This document shows, piece by piece, positions 47,580-58,273 of a DNA stretch of 64,000 bases. The notes under the pieces are model-generated. The model saw only the letters and a list, made by a program, of their open reading frames with translations, had not been told where the DNA came from and did no database searches. The stretch lies in the NCBI RefSeq assembly GCF_031877795.1, contig NC_133970.1, positions 48,676,828-48,740,827 of the forward strand. Reading direction: 5' to 3'. Within the stretch, counting starts at the first letter, position 1, and each line of letters opens with the position of its first letter. A program made the translations under genes and the position numbers. Origin of the DNA: Strix aluco. Lineage: Eukaryota > Chordata > Aves > Strigiformes > Strigidae.

Positions 47580-48069
47580 ATGACTGTTGCAAGCAGTAAT
47601 GCCATAGTGATGTCTGTGTCTTCTACTTTTAACTCTGAAGCATCTTTGTGTCACTGTCTTTTTGTTAGTTTGAAAATTGCATTATAATGGTAAACCAAAT
47701 AATTTTTTTAAGATGTGAATTCTGAACAACAAAGTATTGAAAATTGTGGGATATTATGGGTCCGACCTGACACTTGGTGATACTCTCAGTTTTATAGCAA
47801 TGGATTATTGCCTTTGGTGCTGTTATAATTTTAAAAGTGAGAATTGGACTTAGCCATTTACAGATATCAGCATTTGTGTCACTAAAATAATGTAAATCAG
47901 TAGGTGCTCAGTTCAGAGAGATGTAGTTTTCTCACTGGAGAATGGAGTGTGGACAGCTGAAATTTGTAGATAGTGTTATTACCTAAAGAGAATCTAAAAC
48001 TTAATTTTGTTTGCAAATGTGTAAACAGAAAAAAAAGTTTTCAGACTGTACCTTAGGTTTATTTTTACA

Positions 48070-50470
48070 GAATCCCAGAATCATCTCGGTTGGAAAAGAT
48101 CCTGAAGCTCCTCCAGTCCAACCATGAACCTCACACTGACCATTCTCAACTCCACCAGATCCCTCAGTGCTGGGTCAACCCGACTCTTCAACCCCTCCAG
48201 GGATGGGGACTCCCCCCCTGCCCTGGGCAGCCCATTCCAACGCCCAACAACCCCTTCTGCAAAGAAATCCTTCCTAAGAGCCAGTCTGACCCTGCCCTGG
48301 CGCAGCTTGAGGCCATTCCCTCTTGGCCTGCCGCTGGTTCCTTGGCTCAAGAGACTCCTCCCCCCTCTCTGCACCCTCCTTTCAGGGAGTTGGAGAGGGC
48401 CAGGAGGTCTCCCCTCAGCCTCCTCTTCTCCAGACTAAACCCCCCCAGTTCCCTCAGCCGCTCCCCATCAGACCTGTGCTCCAGACCCTGCACCAGCTCC
48501 GTTGCCCTTCTCTGGACACGCTCGAGTCATTCAATGGCCTTTTTGGAGTGAGGGGCCCAAAACTGAACCTGGTCATCGAGGGGCGGCCTCACCAGGGCCG
48601 AGTACAGGGGCAAGATCCCTTCCCTGTCCCTGCTGGCCACGCTAGTGCTGGTACAAGCCAGGATGCCATTGGCCTTCTTGGCCACCCGGGCACACTGCTG
48701 GCTCATTATCAATCAACCCCCCCAGGTCCCTCTCTGACTGGCAGCTCTCCAGCCACTCCTCCCCAAGCCTGTAGCGCTGCTGGGGGTTGTTGTGGCCCAA
48801 GGGCAGCACCTGGTATTTGGCCTTATTGAAACTCCTCCAGTTGGCCTCAGCCCATCGCTCCAGCCTGGCCAGATCCCTCTGCAGAACCTCCCTACCCTCG
48901 AGCAGATCAACACTCCCACCCAACTGGGTGTCATCTGCAAACTGACTGAGGGTGCACTCGATCCCCTCGTCTAGCTCATCAATAAAGATGTTAAACAGGA
49001 GTGACCCCAACACCGAGCCCTGGGGGACACCACTCGTGACCGGCCACCAACTGGATTTAACTCCATTCCCCACCACTCCTTGGGCCTGGCCATTCAGCCA
49101 GTTTTTTACCCAGCAAAGCGTGTGCCCATCCAAGCCTCGAGCAGCCAGTTTCACCAGGAGAATGCTGTGGGAAACGGTGTCAAAGGCCTTACTGAAGTCA
49201 GGGTAGACAACATCCACAGCCTTTCCCTCACCCAATAAGCAGGTCGCCCTGTCGTAGAAGGAGATCAGGTTTGTCAAGCAGGACCTGCCTTTCATAAACC
49301 CATGCTGACTGGGCCTGAGCATCTGGTTGTCCCGCATGTGCTGTGTGATGGTGCTCAGGATGAGCTGCTCCATCAGCTTCCCGGGCACCGACGTCAAGCT
49401 GACAGGCCTGTAATTTCCCGGATCATCCTTCCGACCCTTCTTATAGATGGGCGTCACATTGGCCAGTTTCCAATCTGTCGGGACCTCCCCGGTCAGCCAG
49501 GACTGCTGGGAAATGATGGAAAGCGGCTTGGCGAGCACCCAGCCAGCTCCTTCAGCACCCTCGGGTGTATCCCATCCGGTCCCATAGACTTGTGTGTGTC
49601 TATGTGATGCAGTAGGTCACTGACTGTCTCCTGGATTGTGGGGGGGTCGTTCTCCCAGTCTCTGTCTTCTGGCTGAGGAGGCTGGATTCCCTCAGTACAA
49701 CTGGTCTTGTTATTAAAGACTGAGGCAAAGAAGGCATTAAGCACCTCAGCCTTCTCCTCAGCACTTGTTGCCACATTTCCTCCTGCGTCTAGCAGGGGAT
49801 AGAGGCTCTCCCTGGTCTTTCTTTTGCTGTTGACATATTTATAGAAACATTTCTTGTTGTCCTTGACTGCTGAAGCCAGATTAATTTCTAGCTGGGCTTT
49901 AGCCCTCCTGATTTCCGCCCTGCATAGCCTCACAGCCTCTTTGTAATCACTGTGAGTGGCTAGCCCCTTCTTCCGAAGGCTGTAAACTCTCCTTTTCTCC
50001 CTGAGCTGCAGCCAAAGCTCCCTGTTCAGCCAGGGGGGTCTTCTCTGGTGCCGGCTTCTCTTACAGCACCTGGGGACCACCTGCTCCTGAGCCATTAAGA
50101 CTTCCTTCCTAAAGAGTGCCCAGCCTTCCTGGACCCCGATACCCTTCAGGACCGTCTCCCAAGGGATCTTGTCAAGCAGGTGCCCAAACAGGACAAAGTC
50201 AGCCCTTGGGAAGTCCAGGATGTCAGTTCTGCTTAGCCCTCTCCTGGCCTCTCTAAGAATAGAGAACTCTCTTATTTCATGATCGCTGTGCCCTAGTTAG
50301 CCTCCAACCGCCACATCCTCCACCAGTCCTTCTCTGCTCACAAAGAGGAGATCCAGCAGGGCACCTTCTCTGGTCAGTTCCCTCACCAGCTGTGTCAGGA
50401 AGTTGCCTCCCACACATTCCAGGAATCTCCGGGACTGGTCCCACTCTGCTGTGTTGTATTTCCAGCAGAT
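48070..50470 (-). mobile_element. CR1 LINE, 5'-truncated, young copy 2
   Basis: Reverse-strand CR1 from within the endonuclease domain to a 3' end at ~48069 (plus CAGAATCCCAGAATCATC). It corresponds to 19133-21548 of the sense copy. Much of it is identical, including the TAA (plus text CTAGTTAGCC near 50295) and the frame change after VLKELAG. The RT stretch 49538-48642 is open for 298 codons, because it lacks the extra frame change seen at ~20505. A deletion replaces part of the region after GTWGG/LGGLI near 48712. At the 5' junction TATTTCCAGCAGATG is followed by a near-repeat TATTTTCCAGCAGATCC, suggesting microhomology. Confidence 0.93.
48642..50095 (-). pseudogene. CR1 reverse transcriptase, two frames
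   Basis: Frame 50095-49493 gives 200 residues identical to 19511-20113 of the other copy, and frame 49538-48642 continues with [34 protein letters not shown] and FADDT. All RT core motifs are present, but they are split by the shared frame change near 49520, so no functional enzyme is encoded. Confidence 0.88.
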
Positions 50471-52029
50471 GTATTTTCCAGCAGATCCTTCCAGAGGATT
50501 GGAAGGACATTTGTATGACCCAGTGTAACTGGAGCTAGCTTGTACTCACATTGAAGTTCTAATTTGTTATTGCTTTTTTTAGCTATGAGGTTCTAAGCCA
50601 TGCAGTGTTGAGAAGCTACAATATACTCTGTGCTTATATAGATAGCTTGTCTATTTATGTTTTATTGGCATTGGCAGTTACAGCGGGTTTGATATGGCTA
50701 TGATAATTAAAAATTGCAGAAACACATGTAGCCTCCTTTCCAGAAGTGAGTATGTAGCACTTGAATATACCATACAAAAGTCACAGTGGCCACATTCATT
50801 TCAAGCTAGAATGTAACCCACCAAAATCATCCGGATACTGAACACACATCCACAGTATCATACCAACAGGGAATTATTGAGTCTTATAGATCCTAATTCT
50901 GGTGACTCCCAGTAACCATTCACATGAAATGAATGCCAAAGTGGTTATTTAATTGCCACTCACAAGAAAGATGAAGATTGCTGATAGCTGGGTACCTTGG
51001 CTTGAACCACTACCAGAAAAGTTCAACAGTAGCAGTTACTGTTTGGGAAAGGTCAGAGACTACTCATGAGAGCTTTATGGTTCTGCTATCCGTTTACATA
51101 CTAGCCATCCATCAAAAACTGACTGCAGCCTGCAATTTTTCAGGTAAAGTAGCATGTCTACTAATCTCCAGTCTGCCTAGACTCCTGTGTTTCCAGAAGG
51201 ACCAGAACCCATTTCATCACAAGTTCCCTGGCCTGTGCTGGCTGTTGTTGTGCCTGTTGTTCCTTAGGATTTGTCTTTGTCCTGCCTGTGTCTACCACTT
51301 CAACAAATCCGAATTATTTCCTTGGTTAGTTTGTTTCTGTAAAATTTCTGCTCTGGCCCAGGGAAGGCTTTATGCTAGGAAACACTGAAGGGATCTCTGA
51401 GAATGGGTGATGTGAATGACAGTTTCTAGCACTACAGATTGTTTTCAGTTTTATTAAACTGGTGCTTCCACTATAGAAATAAAATAGATATGGGGACAAG
51501 GTTATTTCCCCCCCATAGGCATGGAGTGATTTGTCTTAGTGGCAATCTTCTGTAAACAGTGCTCAGAAGTGACTGATGTAAGCCGTCCTGAGTTTTATTA
51601 CCTACTTTCATACAGATCCCATCAACACAGTACTAGACCATGGTTAACGTCATCCAGGCAGTAGACACATAGTTCTTCAAGAAAACAGTGCTATCAAGAG
51701 AAAGAGAAAAAGGCAAACCAAGAGCCTGTGACACAGAGTCAAAAGCTCTGAGACAAGTGCCTTTAAGAAGAGGGCTTTGATGAAGTGCTTCATTATTTTA
51801 CAATTTTTATAGCAATAACTGGGGTTGACTCAGATTGACAGGATCCCCCTGTGCTTTCTGCTTTCAAGAGGACTGTGCAAGTGCAGATGCCACTGCATCA
51901 TAAAGGTGGCTTTTAAGGTTGCCAAAGTACTCCAAAGGCTTAGGTTTTTAGAGGATTTATAGATATTCTGTGGTGGTTATTATTCTATTTGGTAGCTAAT
52001 ACAGAGTGAAAAAAACTGGAATATTGTAG

Positions 52030-52368
52030 TGTCCTGGTTTAGCCAGGATAGGGTTAAGTTTCCCCAGCAGTGGGAGGGGGGGAGCTCTAGCCGGGTTATT
52101 CAGATACCATGTGGACACATCCTGGCGCAGAAGCGAGATGGTTAACATGTGTGTTATGCCATCGTGCTTCTCACTGCTGTATTGGTAGATATTTTGCTCT
52201 GTTCATTATTATTATTGTTACTGATTGTTGTTGTTTGTTGTGTTGCTGTTGCACTGCTGTATTAAACCTGTCCTTATATCAGGCCCAGGGCTTTGTATTT
52301 CACTCCCTTTGTGGGGGAGGGGCAGCAGCCTCGTGGTCTCAGACCCCGGCAGGGATTAAACCACTACA
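52030..52368 (+). mobile_element. solo LTR (339 bp), intergenic
   Basis: Perfect duplication TGTAG (52025-52029 and 52369-52373), start TGTCCTGGTTTAGCCAGG, end ATTAAACCACTACA, with a polyadenylation-type ATTAAA near 52261. Same family as 34592-34954 in the opposite orientation. Confidence 0.93.
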
Positions 52369-54147
52369 TGTAGTCACTGCAATCTTCTGTTCCAGGCTGA
52401 GTGGCTGTATATCTTGTATCTGAAACTGTAATAGTTTTCAGTGCTGTCTAGCTACTTCACTGTAGTCTGACCTTAAGTGTAAAAAGTGTAGAAAAATATA
52501 TCTCCATGTCCATACTACATTAAAGTATGTAAGAAAAAACTGATCTACTCTGAGTACCAGAAAAAATAGATATGTATTAACTTTGCTCTTTAATGGTGCT
52601 GATGTACTTGCTACGATAACTATACTCTTTTTGGTGTCACAGCCGACTCAGTAATGTGCCATGATTTGGCACCCACAAGTCTCTTTTTCTGTGTTACCTA
52701 CCTAGTTTTTGAGTCTGTGTTATTAGCTATACTTTAGAAATGTGTTTACCAAGAAGAATTTGTTTTCAGGAACACAGGTATGGAAGTACTGTCATGAAAC
52801 AGGTTTAGCATTGTTTGTGTAATTCTTTCTCTGGCATCATGCACTATTCTGCTGGCAACCAAGGTGATTATTTAGCCATAGACCTTATCTAGACTCTATG
52901 AAAATGGTCATATCCTGACCATTTAAATGGTGACATACAGCCAGCTGTTATCTTTTGTTATTTGAACATAGGGCAAATTCACTTACCTTTTGTGTTCACC
53001 AGTTTTACCTCATTGTTCATTATTGTCCTATACTGTGATGCTGCATGGTTTTTTTTAAACCCTCCACTACTGCTCAATAGACAGGCCCTATTAGAGACTG
53101 AATATTACATTCATTTCTCTGTAAATATAAAATGCTAAAACACTGTAACCCTGCAGTATAACACCCTATGCTATAAATCACTATTCTTATGTGCCTCCAG
53201 GCCTACAGTTAAGTGTCTAAGCTTTTACAATGTCTAAATTCTCACTAATGCTAATAGTGGTCATCTAGAGCTATGCTGACTAAAAAAATAATAATAATTT
53301 TAAAATGTCATGGCATTTATGATCCTGAGCCTTTATATTTGCAATTTCACTCTTAATGTAGCACATCAACAATACTGAAGCTAAGAACACTACTGAAGCC
53401 ACTTGAACAGTACTACAATACATAGCTTGCACATATATTAGTAGAGGTAGCCTGCTGCAGTCATACATCTCTATATGCACACACTTTTTTTAACCCAGTT
53501 GCCCCTAATCTGAAGACCTAAGCACTGTGTGTCTCCTAGTCTGTGTCCCTGAGTAGGTACATTATTCTACCAAAGCCTCCTTTTTTCGCTGGATGAAACT
53601 GTTTAGCAAGTGTATTCATCTATTTCTCTCCGTGTAAAAGGTTCTTTCTTTGCTCTCAAAGGATACATCATGATGGGATGAGTTCTTCATTTATATCTAA
53701 TCTCCATACCAGATACATTAAAAATCCTCTCATTCTTTCGAATATACAATTTACAGCCATTATACAACTATTAAGTGTAGTATTACTTTAATAAGATCAA
53801 TAAAGAATTACATATACTGTGAGCTTTATAACTGAAAGTGGAATACATACATCCCTTCTCTTTGAGGAAAATAGGTCCATGTGTACTTCTAGTGAAATTC
53901 TAGCCTGATGAGTGGATTTTCCTCAGCAAGGTGTCAGTCAATGTCAGTCATCATGGAGGCAGTACTCACCAGGTCAAAAGCCCAAACTGTCTTGAGTTTC
54001 ATGTATGAAGGCCCCTTCATATACTGAAACTGCTCACAAGCCATTGGTTTGAGTCTACTTATTTACTTTATACTTTCTACATAACATAATAATATGTACT
54101 GTTTTGGTAGGTGCAGAGTAAGAAAAAGTGAATTCAGTGTTTACAGG

Positions 54148-54720
54148 TGTGCTGGGTTTATGTGGCAGGGTTTTGGTAGCAGGGGAGGGGGCTTGTTATG
54201 GAGGCTCTCAAATAAACAACCAACCACCAAAAATTAAAAATTTATTGTCAACACAATTAACTTGCCCTTGACAAATTATAGGTTTGACTGTCTGTGAGAG
54301 GAGAACAGAACAACTTCCTAGGGTTTAATAACAACCCAAAAGGCAGAACAAAGCCCCACTCCCTAGGGTTTAAGGACAACCCAAAACGCTCTCTCACTCA
54401 CCCAACAAGTGAGGGCTCTCAACCTCAAGGACCTGCTCAGGGCAGAGTCCCGACCCAGGGCACCTCGAGGAGTTTCCTTGGGTGGCGTCCTGACCCAAGG
54501 GGAGAGTCCTCGACCACAGCTGCTGTTCCAGGGGACGAGCTCCAAATGGCTCCCAGGGGACTTCGTTGACACCCAGGCCCAATCTGACCTGTGCTCAGTA
54601 GCAGCTCCCATTGGCCAAAGGCCCCAACTGCCAGAAGCCCCGAGAGCAAGGGCACTCAATAGCTGCTCCGCTTCAGCAGCCAAGAAGCCCTATTTTCATT
54701 GGGCGGGGGCACCTGCCACA
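54148..54720 (+). mobile_element. LTR-like composite element
   Basis: It starts TGTGCTGGGTTTATGTGG then CAGGGTTTTGGTAGCAGG, the same 5' end as the LTRs at 60588 and 22711, but sequence after ~54192 differs (a repeated CCTAGGGTTTAA motif at 54322 and 54363; TTTATTGTCAAC). I could not find a matching target duplication, so the right boundary is uncertain. It may be two nested LTRs or a divergent family member. Confidence 0.6.
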
Positions 54721-54721
54721 G

Positions 54722-55832
54722 TCCTATGAGGAGCGACTAAGGACTTTGGGCTCGTCTAGTTTGGAGAAAAGGAGCCCGAGGGGTGACCTCATTGCTCTCT
54801 GCAGCTTCCTGAGGAGGGGAAGAGGAGAGGGAAGTACTGAGCTCTTCTCCCTGAGATCCAGTGACAGGATGCGTGGGAATGGTTCAAAGCTGCACCAGGG
54901 GAGGATTAGACTGGACAGTAGGAAGCATTTTCAGGGCAATCCCAAGCACAAATCCAGGCTGGGCAAGGAGTGGGTTGAGAGCAGCCCCAAGGAGAAGGAC
55001 TTGGGGGGTGGAAAACTGCCTGTGAGCCAGCAATGTGCACTCACAGCCCAGACAGCCACCCATGTGCTGGGCTGCACCCAGAGCAGTGTGGGCAGTAGGG
55101 CGAGGGGGGGGATTCTCCCCCTCTGCTCCGCTCTCATGAGACCTCACCTGGAGTACTGTGTTCAGTTCAACTCTGGGGCCCCCAGCATAAGAAAGACATG
55201 GACCTGCTTGAGCAGGTCCAGAGGAGGCCATGAAGATGCTCGGGGGGCTGGAGCACCCCCCTGTGAGGACAGGCTGAGAGAGTTGGGGGGGTTCAGCTGG
55301 AGAAGAGAAGGCTCTGGGGAGACCTTAGAGCGGCCTTCCAGGACTGAAAGGGGCTACAGGAAAAGCAGGGGAGGACTACAGTCTTTATCAGGGGGGTAGG
55401 GATAGGACGAGGGGTAATGGTTTTAAACTGACAGAGGGGATATTCAGATTAGATCTAAGGCAGAAATTGTTCCCTGTGAGGGTGGGGAGGCCCTGGCACA
55501 GGTTGCCCAGAGAAGCTGTGGCTGCCCCCTCCCTGGAAGGGTTCAAGGCCAGGTTGGACGGGGCTTTGGGCAACCTGGGCTTGTGGAAGGTGGCCCTGCC
55601 CGTGACAGGGGGGTGGAACTGGATGAGCTTTAAGGTCCCTTCCAACCCAAAATATTCTATGATTCTGATTTCTTTACCAAGAAGGTGGTCAAACACTGGA
55701 ACAGGCTTCCTAGACAGGTGCCCTATGCCTGTCAGTGTTTAAGAGGCATGCTTTAATTTCTGGCCAGCCCTGAAGTGGTCAGGTATTTGGACTAGATGAT
55801 CATTGTAGGTACCTTCCAACTATTCTGTTTCC
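54722..55832 (+). mobile_element. CR1 3' tail with a second CR1 inserted in it
   Basis: Outer CR1: 54722-54931 (GAGGAGCGACTAAGGACTTT ... GACAGTAGGAAGCATTT) resumes at ~55668 (TCTTTACCAAGAAGGTGGTC) and ends near 55832. Inner CR1: ~54932-55666, RT C terminus with LCSALMRPHLEYCVQF and a 3' end AATATTCTATGATTCTG. Both are on the + strand and neither is coding-competent. Confidence 0.82.
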
Positions 55833-57509
55833 ACAAGAAGTACTAAACTTCTTGCTATAAATCTCTACTACTACAGTTCTACCAGAGCCAAACAATTTTT
55901 GGTAGAATTTTCCTGTGATATGTAAATCTGAAAATTAAGTTTAAAAATTCTATTACCATTAAAGCAAAATACAATACAGTATAATTCCTCAGTGATATAT
56001 TTACATGTACTGCAAAATGTATACAAAGTCAGTCCAAGATCAGTAAAGACTCAGTTTAGCTTTTTGGACTTTTCCCCTTCCCAAAGATACAGGTTATGTA
56101 GAAGTCCAAGTTAATTTAGGACTTGTCTGTATGCATTCCCTTTAGAAGGCAGTGTGAACATTTTGCATTTTCAATTAAAAAGATAGAAACTAAACAACAA
56201 CAAAACACATCTTAGAATGGAAACACTGAAACCTGCCATTATATAGCTATGTTTCTCATTCTTTTCTTTGAATATGAACAGAACACAGAAAATAAGTGAA
56301 TTTTATCAAAATACAGCACATTTCTGCTAATATATCAAAAAATCATTTCCTATGTAAATATTACTGAAAATCAACTAAAAATATTAAAATATAGGAAGAG
56401 TTGCTAAAGGGTTTCAAATGAAAATTATTAAAACTATACACAGTACAATAAGCAATAGTTAACATCTTTGAAAGAAGTGCAATAATACTGGAGCTTACTT
56501 AAGTACTGCCTCTGTTAATTACCATTAGCTATGTATAATTCCTCTCTCTTCCAGCTCATTGTCCCAAAACTACAGGAGGCTGGTGTTTTTGCTAGCTTAT
56601 TAAAAGCAACTTATACCCATTTCAAACTACCAACTTATATGTAATTAAAAATGAACTGCAATAATTGAATATTGCTCCAATGACAGGCTAATCATTAGCC
56701 CTGATTAAAAACAGTTATTGGTCTTCTATGGCACTTTTCCCTGGTCCATAACAACTGTGTATTAATTATCACTGCAGATTATGCAGTCTCTATTCAATTA
56801 TAAAGGAGAAAGAGAAAAATAAAGTTAATGTTTTTGGTAAACAAAATTAATAAAAGCATAATTGAATATTTTATACAGTAATAAGGAACAAAGGCAGCAT
56901 GTGATAAATCACTATTACATTAATATAGTTAGAAACCCTTTAATGACTCTGAAGTGTCTAGTTCATTTTTAATGTTACCTGTAGGAACAGCCCTTTAAGA
57001 AACATCATTATGAACTGGTGGGTTGTAAGCTCACTATCTCAGCACAGCAATTCTCCATCACTGTTCAAAGTTTCACAAACTTGCTTTGGTTACCTAGCGC
57101 CATATGTATGGTTTCCTTTTTGATTAACAAGGCAATGCAAAGGCCAAGCAAAATTGAGATGACTTTCATAACCTTTCCTGCATCATTTACTTTGTGTTTA
57201 AATATATATTACAGGCAACCTTAAAAACTGGCCATTTCAGTTTCATTTTTAAAAACGATAAGGTTAAAACAAAGTACTTCATAAAAAGATGAGTATCAAC
57301 ATTTGCACAAAACTGGGGATTTTCATGGCAGAGAAAAACCTCTGGGCACATTTCCACAGTACAGTTGAAAAAGTTCTGTATGCAAGAAAACCCAACTAAA
57401 CATGAATCACATGTGGCAAATGAATATTCAATGACTACATTAAGAACAAATCCTGTAGAATATCACAAATTTGTATTTACAGTCTTCCTAAAAAAAAACA
57501 CCGTAAGCT

Positions 57510-58165
57510 TTTATTGCATTTTCTATTAGTAGACACACACTCCAGAAACTAAACACTTTCTTCTTTCTTGATTCCAGATTTAGATAGCAGATAGTTGTTT
57601 CACCTGACCTTTATTCTGTCCAACCAGTACCACCTTCCATCTACCCATTCATCCATACAATGTGCACATAGCAAAGCCAATGTTTCATACCTTCTGTCCA
57701 TATCTACAGAAGTGGTTTCAACATAACACATTAATATCTGGTGAATAAAAATAAAAGGCAATAAACAGCTACAGGACAGACAGTCCTGCCATGTGTCCAT
57801 TGGCTACAACAGACTTCGCAAAGCCTTGCACAAAATTTAGTAATGTGTATGAATTACCCAAAAATAAACCTACCATCTGTACAAAAAACTAACACAGGTT
57901 TGTTCTTGGAGGAGTGAACCCTAGATTGCTATAATGCCTAAAAAGAAGTTTATTCACCATATGAATTTCCAAAATGATTTCTTGAACGTTCTATGCAGTG
58001 TTTTTTTTCCCCCCCTCTAATCACAAGTTCAGGATTTAATTTCCTGTAGAAATTTTAATCATAATTCTTTTCAAGTTCTTTCATGTATAAAAATAGGCAA
58101 AATATTAAGTTTCCCATAAAGTATTTCAATTAATCCTGCTGGCTTTTCCCCTCAATTCACAGCAT
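57510..58165 (-). other. ERBIN: ERBIN 3'UTR (proximal part)
   Basis: Sequence downstream of the ERBIN stop on the minus strand. Candidate AATAAA signals (plus TTTATT) are at 57949-57954, 57610-57615 and 57510-57515. The real 3' end may lie further left, as the unique AT-rich DNA continues to ~55835. Confidence 0.5.
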
Positions 58166-58273
58166 TTATGAAGAAACTTCTCGTACAATGATGAGTTCCA
58201 CCGCATCCTGAAAAGTCTTTAGCAAGGATACTGCTTGTCCATGATCAATATTGATGAAGCTGTATCCATTAGC
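58166..58273 (-). CDS. ERBIN: ERBIN last coding exon
   Basis: Minus-strand acceptor AATTTACTTTTTAG. It encodes [35 protein letters not shown] and TAA (58168-58166), 36 codons including the stop. It holds PDZ helix 2 and the last strand. Confidence 0.97.
   Translation of the reverse strand, partial: ANGYSFINIDHGQAVSLLKTFQDAVELIIVREVSS

Larger units (their letters stand above)
45181..57509. other. SREK1-ERBIN intergenic region
   Basis: About 12 kb between the convergent 3' ends, with no gene found. It holds an LTR (46972-47579), a young CR1 (48070-50470), an LTR (52030-52368), an LTR-like block (54148-54720) and nested CR1 tails (54722-55832). Unique AT-rich DNA fills 45181-46970, 47585-48068, 50490-52024, 52374-54147 and 55835-57509; the last part may be distal ERBIN 3'UTR. 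Confidence 0.75.

Noticed and set aside
54611..55399. 262-residue plus-strand frame
   Set aside because: It runs through the LTR-like block and two different CR1 fragments; only short CR1 RT C-terminal pieces are real.
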